Part shown: positions 1 to 10,847 of the stretch, one piece after another
How the letters are laid out: each line of letters begins with the position of its first letter
Numbering within the stretch: the first letter of the stretch is position 1
Assembly: GCA_947683625.1 (NCBI GenBank)
Contig: CANTUR010000124.1
Span: 372,001 to 436,000, forward strand
Reading direction: 5' to 3'
Origin: Mallotus nudiflorus
Taxonomy: Eukaryota; Streptophyta; Magnoliopsida; Malpighiales; Euphorbiaceae
DNA length: 64,000 nt
The notes under the pieces: generated by a model
Told to the model about the DNA's origin: nothing
Databases searched by the model: none
What the model saw: the letters and a program-made list of their open reading frames with translations, nothing else
Made by a program: the position numbers and the translations under genes

Positions 1-187
1 GATCATAGGGAAGGGTAAAGCACCAAAAGGGGAGTGCAGTTCAACCATTCTGGCTCTTGATGATTCAAAATTAGCTTAGAAGGTTGAAGAAGCAATATGC
101 AAAGTCTGGACCAAACCTAGAAAGGAAGAAGAATGTGTTATGGATAGCAGAACTCCGTTTGTTAGCAGAATAATTCAGACATAGATC

Positions 188-1240
188 CCTAGTAAGTTTA
201 GAATCCCACAGTTTGATAAGTACGATGGGACGAGAGACCCCATCACTCATATATCAGCGTTCCAAACAAAAATGCTACTCCAGAATGTAAATGATGGAAT
301 CATGTGCAGAATCTTTCCAAGCACGCTCATAAAGAATGCTCAAAAGTACTTTCATCGACTCCTGAAGAATTTCATCACTTCTTTTAAGGATCTGGCGGAA
401 CAATTTCATATCAAATTCATCACCAATATTCCCTCAGCAAAAGACATCAACGATCTTTGGATGTATCGATAAGAAGTTGACGAATCTTTATGAAGTTACC
501 TTGATCATTTCAATAAAACAGCCATGCAGATTGAGCATCTTGTTGATGAAGTCGCCATAGAAGCTTTGAAAAATAGCACCAGACTTGACAAGCTTAAAGA
601 TAAAATAATGACTAAAGAACCGAGTACCTTTATAGAAGCAATGGTGATGGCGGTCCGGATGATAAAAATGGATGAGGATAAAAGAATGCGACGGGAAGAA
701 GACAGGCCATCGATCAAGAATAAAAGACCGAAACAAAGACGAGCAAGCTTACCAAAAATGAATTTCAGAAATCCGGCAGAGAGATTTAATAGGGAAGCAG
801 ATAGATATACACCCTTGAACACCTCTCGATCCAAAATCCTCATGTGGGTCAAAAAAAATGGAGTTGGGATCACCCCAGCCAAAAGAATCAGCCCAAGCCG
901 GAGATTTACCCGGGACAGAGGGCAGTACTACGAGTACCACCGGGAATACGAGCATGACACGGAGGGCTGCAGAGAGCTGAAGAATGCCATAGAAAGATTG
1001 GTGCAGAGGGAAAAGTTCAATAATTTCATAGACGCACCGAGGAGAAGCGAAACCTCCGAAAGCCAGGAGCAAGACAAGCCTGAAGTAAAGAAAACCTGGA
1101 GGGAGTCGATTGGAATGATCAATACAATTATAGGGGAAGAAAACACCGAGAAAAGATTAAAGCATGGTAGAGGAGAAAAATCAGTAGCTGAGAGAAGCGA
1201 TATTGTGTTCAATTCGAAAGATAATTCGCATGTACACCAC
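188..1240 (+). pseudogene. Tat-type gag remnant
   Basis: The conceptual translation starts within a retrotransposon gag domain (FDKYDGTRDP at about 209-240, then MLLQNVNDGIMCRIFPSTL from 272) and runs through AMQIEHLVDEVAIEALKN at 524. It ends in the HDTEGC/LKNAIERLVQREK segment near 950-1015, which is usual before protease in Tat gag. In-frame stops occur at about 470 and 491. Gag would form the virus-like particle; this copy cannot encode it intact. Confidence 0.8.
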
Positions 1241-1242
1241 TC

Positions 1243-1660
1243 CCATTGTGATGCTCTGGTAATAACTACGTGCATAAATAAGTATCGGATAAAAAAGCTA
1301 CTGGTGGATAATGGAAGTGCTATCAATGTATTATCTTGGAATGCGTACAAAGCAATGGGCGGCTCCGTCACCAACCTGAAAGCCATCTAGAACCCCATCA
1401 CGAGTTTTTATGGTGGAACCATGCAACCAATGGGTATTGTCGAACTGAACCTAGAATTTGGAAACCAAGATGATGAGGAGACAAAATTCATCCAGACTGT
1501 ATTCAATATGGTGGATATACCACTGGCCTATAATGGGATTATAGGACGACCGACACTTTATGAGGCAGATGCAGTCTCCAGCATTCGGCGCTTAACCATG
1601 AAAGTTCCGATTAAGAATGGAACCCTTACTATTCAAGGAGATCAACACATGGCCAGATAA
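1243..1660 (+). pseudogene. Retropepsin (aspartic protease) remnant
   Basis: The active-site strand reads LLVDNGSAINVL near 1300-1335, where the family normally has D-T/S-G-S, so the middle residue is changed to N. After a stop at 1388 the domain resumes at 1421 and includes YNGIIGRPTL near 1530-1557, the conserved second half of the plant gypsy protease. It would cleave the Gag-Pol polyprotein. The stop and the altered triad make activity unlikely. Confidence 0.75.
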
Positions 1661-1892
1661 TATTACCAGATGGCCATGAAGACTCAAGCGAAGGCTTTTC
1701 CTTTAGAGGCATGGGAAGTTGAGAAGCAAGGCGTTGATCCACAATCAGTAGACAATACGGAGACCTTACAAATCACGGAAGGAAAGACAGTGAAAATTGG
1801 CAACGCACTCAACTGGAATATCAGAGATGAAATAAGGGAAGTCCTTACCAGACACTCGAAGGATTTCGCTTCACAAGCATCCGAGATCGTCG

Positions 1893-2980
1893 GTGTACCC
1901 ACAGGTTACTTGTCACTGCTTAAACATCAAACCAGGAGCCAAGCCAATAACACAGAAAAAAAGAACCTTTGCCTATAAAAGGCAGAGAATCATTGCTAAA
2001 GAAACAACAAAGCTATTAGCAGCTGGGTTTATTAAAGAAGTTACTCACCCGGAATGGGTAGCCAATCTGGTACTTGTTAGAAAAGCAAATGAAAGTACAG
2101 AATGTGCATAGACTACACCGACCTCAACCGAGCATGCCCTAAGGACAGCTACCCGTTGCCCACGATTGACCAGCTCGTTGACTCCACTGCTGGTCACGGA
2201 TTATACAGCTTCGTTGATACGGCACAAGGTTATCACCAGATTCTGATGAAGGAAGAGGATCAAAAGAAAACGTCCTTCATCACCCATGAAGGATTGTACT
2301 GTTACAAGGTGATTCCCTTCGGATTGAAAAACATCGGGAACATGTATCAAAGAATGATGAACCAAGTCCTCCAAAACCATATTGGAACAAGCGTAGAGGT
2401 ATACGTGGACAACATCATCATCAAAAGCAAACATCCAGAATAGCACCCAGCGGACGTGGATCGGGTTCTCCAGTTACTGAGCAAATCCAGGATCAAGTTG
2501 AATCCTGAGAAATGCATCTTCAGAGTCCAAGCAGTCAAATTCCTAGGATTCATGATATTTCACCGAGGCATTGAAGCCAATCCAGAAAAGATGGAAGCCA
2601 TACTCAATATGGAATCACCGAAGAACATCCATGAGGTACAAAAGTTAAATGGAAAAATCACAGCGTTAGGGCATTTCATTTCTTGCTCGGCTAGGCGGTG
2701 TCTACCATTGTTTTGAGCTCTCAAAAATTCTAGGAAGTTTCAGTGGTCCGTTGATTGCCAGGTGGCATTCGAAGACATTAAACGATTCTTATCCTCACCA
2801 CCCTTACTTAGTCGGTCGATCCCAGATGAGACCTTGTATTTGTACCTTTCTATTGGTTAAGAATGCATCACTTCAGTACTAGTAAGAGAAGAAGGAAGCC
2901 AGCAAAGCCCTGTCTATTACATCAATAAGGTGCTCTGAGGACCTGAAATTCGGTATCCCATGTTGGACAAGTTAGCCATG
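1893..2980 (+). pseudogene. Reverse transcriptase and RNase H remnant (Tat lineage)
   Basis: RT blocks are visible in order. The segment AAGFIKEVTHPEWVANLVLV is near 2018-2080, the DYTDLNRACPKDSYPLP block is from 2105, the GYHQILM segment is near 2229, the PFGLKN segment is near 2317, and the catalytic box YVDN near 2401 has N in place of the second D of YVDD. The RT thumb and RNase H connection follows (KCIFRVQAVKFLGFMI from 2512). A frameshift at about 2098 and stops at 2441 and 2714 break the frame. Loss of the second catalytic aspartate argues against activity. Confidence 0.8.
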
Positions 2981-3181
2981 ACTGTGGTCCACACCTCTCG
3001 AAAGCTTCGACATTACTTCTAGGCTCACCATGTCGTTGTCTGATCCCGTTTCCCGCTGTGAAAAATCTTACAGAGATCGGAGACTTCGGGCAAGCTAGTA
3101 CAATGGTCAATATCACTCGGTGAATTCGATATTGACTATGAGCCCCGACAGCAGATGAAAGCCTAGGCATTAGCAGATTTT

Positions 3182-3630
3182 GTGCAAGAAATGGCTTCGG
3201 AAGACATAGCCTTGACTAAAGCACAGGAATGGAAGCTCTATGTTGATGGAGCATCCTCAGCTCAAAGTTCTAGTGCCAGAATAATCCTCAGAGGACCGTA
3301 CAAGGTTCACATCCGATACGCAGTCCGTATCAAGTACAATGCCACCAACAATGTGATTGAGTACGAAGCACTCATTATAGGTTTGAAGTTGGTCACCGAA
3401 GTCAGGGCTGAACACCTCATCATATACTCGGACTCCCAACTAGTAGTCAACCAAGTCAGTGGAATGTTCCAAGTCAAAGACACCTGCATTACTAAGTACA
3501 TAGATAAGGCTAAGCGGCTTTTGTAACACATCAAATGTGATGGAGGTCGATGGGAGATCAACCAGATTCTTAAGGAAGAAAATAGTGAGGCTGAATACCT
3601 TGCCAAATCCACAGCTGAAAACAGTCAAGC
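3182..3630 (+). pseudogene. Second RNase H-like domain (Tat-type) remnant
   Basis: The translation contains WKLYVDGASS near 3230-3260, EYEALIIGLKLV near 3360-3395 and YSDSQLVVNQVSG near 3424-3463, the three acidic blocks of the extra RNase H-like domain carried after the ordinary RNase H in Tat-lineage elements. The domain is broken by a TAA at about 3523. Its presence is a main reason for assigning the element to the Tat lineage. Confidence 0.75.
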
Positions 3631-3829
3631 ATTCCAGGATATGAATTTCACTGAGTTGCTAACTAGTCCCAACATAGAAGACACAAAAGTTTTGAAGACA
3701 CATGTAGTCTTGGAATGGATGTGACCAATAATCTAATATCTGGAGCACGGAACACTCCCAAAAGATAAGCTGTAGGCTCAAAAGCTCAAGACCAAGGTAG
3801 CCCACTATTCAATCCATCAAGGGGAGCTC

Positions 3830-4920
3830 TACTAAAAATCCCTTTCACACCCATGGTCCAAGTGCGTTTCACCAGAGGAAGGGAATTACATACTCTGAGA
3901 AATCCACGAAGGAATTTATGGAGCGCATGAATCCCACTATTCACTCACTCGAAAGGCACTACTCCAAGGGTATTACTGGCCCACCATGCCTAAAGATGCC
4001 CAACAGCTAACGCAAGCATGTTCCCAGTGCCAGCACTATACCCAACTCAATCACAAATCTTCTCGGCCCCTACATCCCATCGATAGCCCTTAGCCATTCG
4101 CTATATAGGGGATGGACATCCTTGGTCCTTTCCCTCCCTCTACCTCACAGAAAAAGTTTTTAATTATGGCTATTAACCATTTCACCAAGTGGGTAAAAGT
4201 AGAAGCAGTCCCAACCATTACAGAAGCCTGGATACAACACTTCTTCTGGGAGGAGATCATTTACAGGTTCGGAATCTCCCACACTTTAATTACAAACAAC
4301 GATAAACAGTTTGATAATAATAAATTCAGAGGTTTCTGCTTAGACCTTGGTATAAAGCTGCGCTTCACCTCAGTAGCTCACCCGTAGACAAACGAACAAA
4401 CGGAAGTTACCAACAGAATTCTCATGCAAGTATTAAAGAAGAGACTTAACGAGAAAAGGGAAATTAGGTCAAAGAACTCAATAACATAATCTGGGTCTAC
4501 AGAACCACACCTCGATCATCCACTAGTGAGACACCATTCAGACTGACTTATGGCATAGACGCAGTAATACCCATGGAAATTGGGTCACCAAGTTACATGG
4601 TAAGCCAAAATTTTGATCACACTATCAACAACGTTGACGCCTGGATATTCCTAGACCTACTAGAGGAACGGAGAGAATAAGCTACAGCCACAGTTGAAGC
4701 ACATCGACAAAAGGTAACATGGTACCTTCAGCAACGGCATCGCCCCAAACAATTCAAGTTAGGAGACTAGGTACTCAGAAGAGTAGATATTGACAAAGGC
4801 ACCTTAGGAACCGGCAAGTTAGGTCCAAACTAGAAAAGTCTGTACCAAATCTCGACGAGCATAACGAAGGGCACATACAAACTAAGAGAAAGAGAAGGCA
4901 AAGAACTACCACGATTTTAG
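3830..4920 (+). pseudogene. Integrase remnant
   Basis: The zinc-binding HHCC region is readable at about 3900-4035 (EIHEGIYGAHES, then CSQCQ). The catalytic core begins with MDILGPFPPS at 4112. The second catalytic position reads ITNNDKQF near 4295-4318 where the family has TDNG, so the aspartate is replaced. The glutamate block (EVTNR) follows an in-frame TAG at 4385. Several later stops are present. The integrase is inactive. Confidence 0.75.
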
Positions 4921-5050
4921 AATTCAGACTCTCTCAAAAAATACTATCAATAAAATTATATTCAATAATGATTCAATAAAGTCTCTCTTCATTAATAAAT
5001 TCCCTTACATGTGACCGGTTAAAAAAAAAAGAAAAGAAACATATACATAG

Positions 5051-6900
5051 CTACTTCACTATATGTACACCTGGACCCTCAGGCCCGAAAACAGAGGGGG
5101 AAACCTCATCAACAGTCTCTGGATACACTACAGACCCAGTAGCAATAGCAGCCTTTGCAGTCTCCCTCACAGAAATAGAACTGGCCTTTCGACGGGCGTC
5201 CTCCTCCGTAGCAAGTTTGGTAAGTTCTGCTGGTGTTATTTGATCCAACACCCCCAGATCCAGTCCCAAGTCTTGAGAGAGCATGATCCTTTTACACTCA
5301 ACCCGATAAGCTTTAAGAAACCCTCATACCATTCCTTGGTATGCCTTTTTATCATTTGCTCAGGATTTCTCAAGCTCTGTCAGCCTCCCATGGAGCTCAA
5401 CAATTTGAAGATCCTACTCTTCGATCCTCCTCGTCAGTTAAGCTTAGCTATGTTCCAACTTAGAAACTTTCTTTTGATTTGCCTTAGCATCAGACTTGGC
5501 CTTAACATATATTTTTTGGCAGTGCTCCAGGGCTACCTTCGTGCCATCCAGCTTTTTCTCAAAATCGATGGCTATGGTTCCCACCTTCATTTCCTTTAGG
5601 CTGTACTGGCTCTTTAGGTAGAAGTATTGATCCTTTGCCAGCAGCAAGGCCTGAGTCATCTGCCAAAAATAAAAAGTTAGCTTCAACAAGAAACACATAC
5701 GATAACAACATCAGTGGAAAAAGCTAGCTTACCTCTAGTGACTGGCCAATCATGGAATCAAGCAGCCCCTTCAGGCCCTCATCGGAAAAACGTTGCATAT
5801 CATCAGGCAGCCTTAGTGATTCGGTGTACTGATCCTGTACTTGGCTATTGGAGATACTCGGGGGCTTTATCTGTTTCAATATCTAGCCCCTCATATCCGG
5901 ACACTCAGATAACCGCGAGCGCTGAATGTAAATCTTCTCATCTAGCCCCTTCACATCTAACTCCGGATCAATCAACCACCTTTTTTTTGGCCAACCCGCT
6001 CCAGCTGTGCAATTTCCATCGCTGCTTTGCCCTTGGGGTCAGCAAGAACTGCTTCAAGTGTTGCAGGAACTTCGGATTCAGGGGAAGGAGAGGCCCGAAC
6101 TTCCTCCGGAGCAGTCAGCTCATCAACTAAGGAAATCCCGCTCGCAAAATCAAAAAAGTCTGCCATCTACAGTCACAAAAATAGAGCAAGTCAGAAATAT
6201 AGCTCAAAGTAAAATAGACGTACCAGGGGAGTGAACGCGACTCAGACGGACTCTCCATAGGTACCTCCGGGACACATCCTTTGCCGATTAAGCTTCGGCA
6301 AGCCCATTGAGATGTAGCCGCAAAACCATCTCCGTATCATGGTCGAAAAGTTTTGCAGGATGGGTCAGCTTATGACACTCGTCAGACCACATCCTTTGAA
6401 CATCCAAGAAGTCTGATTGATACTCTATAATAAAAAAAATGGTTTCTCCACTTCTTGTGGAGATCCGGAAGCTTTACAAAAAGGGTATGGTTAGGTACAG
6501 TCGACAGGAAGAACATTAGCTCTCCCTTCTTTCTAGTCAGCTTGTGCATATATCGAAAAACATCTAAATCGGGTTCTCTCCCCTCTTCATACATCAATTG
6601 GATGAACCCGGTCAGTATCCTATAGCTATTCGAGTAAAGTTGACTGGGCGCTATATTGTTTCTATTCAGAAATTCCTTTACAAAGGGATCTAGAGAAAAT
6701 TTCAAACCCCCCTCTAACTGGTCAAAATACACTACTAATTTACTTAGCCCTAACAAAGGGGTATAGGCCCTAAACCTCCTATCTACGGTGTGAAGGGTAT
6801 AATCAACGAGGATACAGAACTGCCTCCAATACCACCCCAGTAACTCACTATCTACATTGGAGACAAAAAGGTCAGAACTAACTTCTTCCTTTGGGGCCAT
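5051..6900 (-). pseudogene. Antisense extra gene (aORF) of the Tat element, apparently intron-containing
   Basis: Between pol and the 3' LTR a gene runs opposite to the element. A start at 6900 (MAPKEEVSSDLF) opens a 172-codon frame to 6382 that resembles the plant 'gypsy-type transposon' domain (GLSKLVVYFDQLEGGLKFSLDPF). Downstream pieces lie at 6166-5972 (MADFFDFASGISL) and in an alanine/lysine-rich coiled-coil-like part at 5659-5450. A tail at 5284-5051 ends GPEGPGVHIVK. Plausible introns are 6223-6167 (GTACGT..TGTAG, 57 bp) and 5732-5660 (GTAAGC..GGCAG, 73 bp). Extra ORFs, sense or antisense, are known in Tat-lineage elements, but their function is unknown. Stops near 6380 and 6290 suggest this copy is degenerate. 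Confidence 0.6.
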
Positions 6901-7093
6901 AGTGAATAAGGGAAATATACAATAGTAGAAACAAGGAAAAAGAGGAAGAAGAAAAATAAAAAGATCACCTGGTTGCCACAAGCAAGAATTACAATAGGCA
7001 GAAATAAAAACAGCAGAGGCAATATCAATGCAGTGAAGGTAAGAATAACAGAAAAGCAAAGAAGCAAAATAATCCAATTAACAGGCGCAGCAG

Positions 7094-7101
7094 TATTTAT
7101 A
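7094..7101 (-). promoter_or_regulatory. TATA box in front of the antisense extra gene
   Basis: On the - strand the sequence reads TATAAATA about 195 bases before the start codon at 6900, a normal plant promoter-to-ATG distance. It lies between the antisense gene and the presumed 3' LTR, so the gene could be transcribed independently of the element's LTR. Assignment is by motif and position only. Confidence 0.45.
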
Positions 7102-7104
7102 AAG

Positions 7105-8165
7105 ACACGAAAGGATTTGAAAGCACGCCATTAACTGCCCTCATTATTGTTGTGTTTCTCCTTAAGCCATCAGGGGCCTCTTAGGAATATAAAAGCCTAT
7201 TAGATGAGGGGTCACGACAACGGCGGTAGAAACACTTTATTTACTGACATACGAAATGATGCATCACTCACGCGATTTCAACTATGAATACCTAAGAGTT
7301 GAAATGACGCCACCACGTGTCGGCCCACCCACATTTTGACTAGGCTGCTTCATCAAGCGAATTGGAATGCATCCAAGCAACGTTTTCAACCCATTCTGGG
7401 TATCTGAGCATCTAAGTCTCGTGCATCTAAGTCCAGTGACTGAAGCTGGCACCCTCATGTCGCTTCTGTAGTACTGAGGTTCTGAGCTCATAAAGCCTCG
7501 TGTCAATACACCGAGCATCAAAAATTCAGTGATGATTGGTTGCGTCATATCATTTCCAAACGGACGGGTTAATCTATTATTGTGCTCATACACACTTGGC
7601 GGATATCCAAACTTTACAGATTATGATTCAGCAACGACCATCCCGATACTCGGCATCGAGCTCTACTCTCATCATGACTGAGGCTGGCCACCTCAGCTCA
7701 CTCGCCTCTATTACCGTATTATACCCCTTATAAGAAAGCATCAGCATCCTACCTGGACACAACGAACATAAATATCTGAATACCCCGGGAGGGACTCTTG
7801 ATACCATCCAATATGTTTCTGCCTAGTTAAGGGTTCCTTACCCCCTAAATAGGAACACTTGGATTAGCAAGAAGGCAAATCCGTCCGGAATGGGGACTAC
7901 CCTAAAGTGGAGTTCTAAGCATAAAAGGAACACTCTCCTACTAAGATTATGGTTCACTATCCCACATAGAATCTGACTCCTCCCAGGTTTGAGTATTACT
8001 GTATATAGAGCCCTACATCTCTTACAAAGGGACATCTCATTCTCATATATTCTAGCTATCTTGTATTCTCCCTACTTATGTTCTCTAACTTAGGCATCAA
8101 AGTATTCGTGGGGACTCTCCCCACCTCTCACCTTGCCTTCTGTTCGTGGATTGTAGGATACTAAG
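7105..8165 (+). repeat. Probable 3' LTR of the Tat element (boundaries uncertain)
   Basis: The stretch has no credible coding sequence and follows the antisense gene. The segment near 8085-8160 (ACTTAGGCATC ... GTGGGGACTCTCC) resembles the conserved end region of Tat-type LTRs. No second copy is in the window, so neither border nor target duplication can be checked. Confidence 0.4.
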
Positions 8166-8184
8166 CCCAAGAGTTCTGAAAACC

Positions 8185-8360
8185 AATTATTAACGAGCTA
8201 ACTCACAAATTTCTATTCAAGTTTGTTCGTGAGTTTCACAAGTCGAGCTGTTTATAGCTTGAGCTCGACCTATTTATTAAACGAGCTTTAGTATCCGAGT
8301 TCAAACGAGCTTTTATCAAACTCAACATCGAGCTACTCGGCTCGTTTACATCCTTATTTA
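8185..8360. repeat. GAGCTCG-rich transposon-like fragment
   Basis: Repeated motifs GAGCT, CGAGCT and AACGAGC appear in both orientations across about 170 bases (for example near 8195, 8262, 8281 and 8332). This pattern is common in short non-autonomous DNA transposon relics of plants. No clear terminal repeats or target duplication were found, so the class is not assigned. Confidence 0.35.
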
Positions 8361-10720
8361 CAGGTGTTTCCGCCTACATTTTTAATAATGACTGTGTATT
8401 TTAAATAATATAAAATTATTTTGAAATATGCAGTGTTAATAAAATTTTAAATTTTATTTATATATATTCATTATTTGTGAATATTATTTATTTATTTTAT
8501 TCTAAAAGTTTTATTTATGTAAAATAATTTATTTTGGAAGTTTTATTATTTAAAACATTAAAGTTATTATTATTATTATTATTTATTTATTTTTTTTTAT
8601 TGTGCATGTGTATCATGCTTGTAGGTTATTTTTAGGTTATTATCATTATTGTTATTTGTTATAATTATGATTATTATTATTATGTGTGTCTATGTGTTGT
8701 ATATATATATATGTATGTGTATATACATATGTTGTTGTTGATTAGTTAAAGTATATATATATATATAATAAAATAAATAAAAGCTAAGATTTTCGGGTCA
8801 AATTCGGTCAACCACCTCTTCCTTTCCTTTTCTTTTTTTTCTTTCTCCCTTGCTTTCTTCTCTTATTGTGAACCATCACTGCCAGCCACAACCCACGTCG
8901 TCGAAGCAACCACAGCCACCACCACCAACCACCATCGCCTCCCCTCTTCCTCTCCTCCCTTCCACCACTGTTAATGTGCTTCTGTCGTCGCTGGAACACA
9001 GGAATCGAGACTTGCAGCAACTGGACCTCCATTGAAGCTAGTGAAGATTTCGGCCACTTCAACTCGTTGTTCCGGTCTTGTTTGAACCTCCAAGCTTCAG
9101 TGAATTTGATTCCAAGCTCCATTTGAGCTTAAACTTCCTTAATTTTGAGTTCTAGCAAGTTTTTAGTTTATGTGTTTTAGGGTTTCAATTTTTTTTTGAA
9201 TTATTGTATTTGATTTATTGATTTTTGCTTTGATAATGTTGTTTATGGCAACTTAATCTTCCTAATTATAATTTTTTTTGTATATTTTTTTGAATTATTT
9301 TCAGTTATGGGTATTTTTGAATATTTTAATAATTTAAATTGAATTTTTGATCATTATGTTAATTAATTATTTTGAATGGAAATTTGGTTAAATTAGTGTT
9401 ATTAATTTAAGTTATTAATTTTAGAGTTTAGAAAATAATTTATAGTAATTTTACATAATTTTTGAGAATATATTAATATTATGTGAATATTAGATTTATA
9501 GGTTAAATGTGTATTTTTGCTGAAAATATTGTTAAATAATATGTTTTAAATAATTTTGGAATAATAAATGGTGTTAAAATAATTTTTATAAATTATTTAC
9601 TATTTTTAAGTAATTAATACTAATTTTTGAAATTTATATTCAAATAATAATAAATTATTTACTATTTTTGTGATTAAATGGGTTTTTAACTATTTTTATT
9701 ATATATATAACCTATTGGAGGAATTAAAAGTGAATTTTACTATTTTATGTTGAATAATTGAAAATTTGATTATATAAATTATTTGTGAAAATAATGATAT
9801 TTAGTGATTTGATGTTTAAATAAATTATATTGTGATTTATTATTGATTTTAAGGATTTTTAATGATTTTTAATATATTTATTATTTAATATTGATTATTG
9901 GTGAATAGTGAATCTTGGTTGGGAATTTGTGCAGTTCAGGGTTCCAACTCGATGTGTTGAACTTTATGGAATTTAGAAGTGTATTTTTCTTATAAGATCG
10001 GCTCTACTTTGTAGTAGAGAAATATCCATTTTACAGAGGAGGTTCTATCGATTTTTTAATAGAATTCTCGTAAAACGTAACGTCGAATCGATTTCGAGTC
10101 TTTGTGTTTTGACTAGATTTTAAATTCTTAGATTGATTCTTTCTTTAGAATTCTTAGAAGTATAAGTTAAAATATATTTTGATTTTTATGATTATTTATT
10201 TTCTAACTGCGCCAAAACCGATGCCTATCGGACTAAACCTGTCGAGTCAGTTTCGAAGAGCGTCAACTTGTAAGTTATTATTTTATATATACATTGCATG
10301 TAGATGCATGATTATGAGTTTTTATATTTTAATATGAGTTTAAACATGAATTATTTGATTAAATGAATAAGTATATTGTTTGTATACTTTAAGTATATTT
10401 TTGGTATATATGACATTTTACTTAATTTGTTTTAGTATATAATTTGTATATATGTGACATATATTCAGCATATGCATTTAATATATTTTTGTTATATTTT
10501 TGGTATATAAATAGTATATTTTCTATTATGGATGTCATTTGTGTTTAATTATGCATTTATTTATTTTCTATAAATATGCAATTTTATTCGAAGGATATCA
10601 ATAAAACGTGCTACCTAATGGGTTGCATTAGTAGCGGGTATGCACCGATACGATAGATTTTAGGGTTGAGTTATTAAATCACTTTAGGTGATATATAATT
10701 AATTGATTATTGAGAATTGA

Positions 10721-10826
10721 TGTGATTGCGGGAGCTCGGTTGACCTAATGTTTCGGGACCTATCACACTGACAATAAGACTATGGGAGCTCGATTGACTT
10801 AGTATATCGGGACTAGTCTACTGTCT
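10721..10826 (+). repeat. Hairpin module pair, old outer LTR copy
   Basis: Two consecutive inverted repeats enclose variants of the core GGAGCTCGGTTGAC. The first stem is GTGAT/ATCAC and the second is AGACTA/TAGTCT. In the other copies the second stem is AGACTG/CAGTCT, so the closing pair changed on both sides together. Confidence 0.6.
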
Positions 10827-10847
10827 AAAATGGAATAAGAGAAATAC

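Larger units (their letters stand above)
1..8165 (+). mobile_element. Degenerate Tat-lineage Ty3/gypsy LTR retrotransposon (5' truncated by window)
   Basis: Reading left to right on + are gag, protease, reverse transcriptase, RNase H, a second RNase H-like domain, integrase, then an antisense extra gene and a probable 3' LTR. The RT signature CIDYTDLNRACPKDSYPLP, a second RNase H beginning YVDGASS, and an extra ORF between pol and the 3' LTR are typical of the plant Tat lineage (Tat/Ogre/Retand). The coding frames are broken by many stops and shifts, so the copy is dead. The 5' LTR and the start of gag lie outside the window. The right end is approximate: it is placed after a stretch near 8090-8165 that resembles the R/U5 end of Tat LTRs. 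Lineage assignment is by motif only. Confidence 0.85.

Noticed and set aside
8808..9122. 104-codon frame on - and 61-codon frame on + rich in Pro/Gly
   Set aside because: Both are in the GC-richer CT-repeat part of an old solo LTR.
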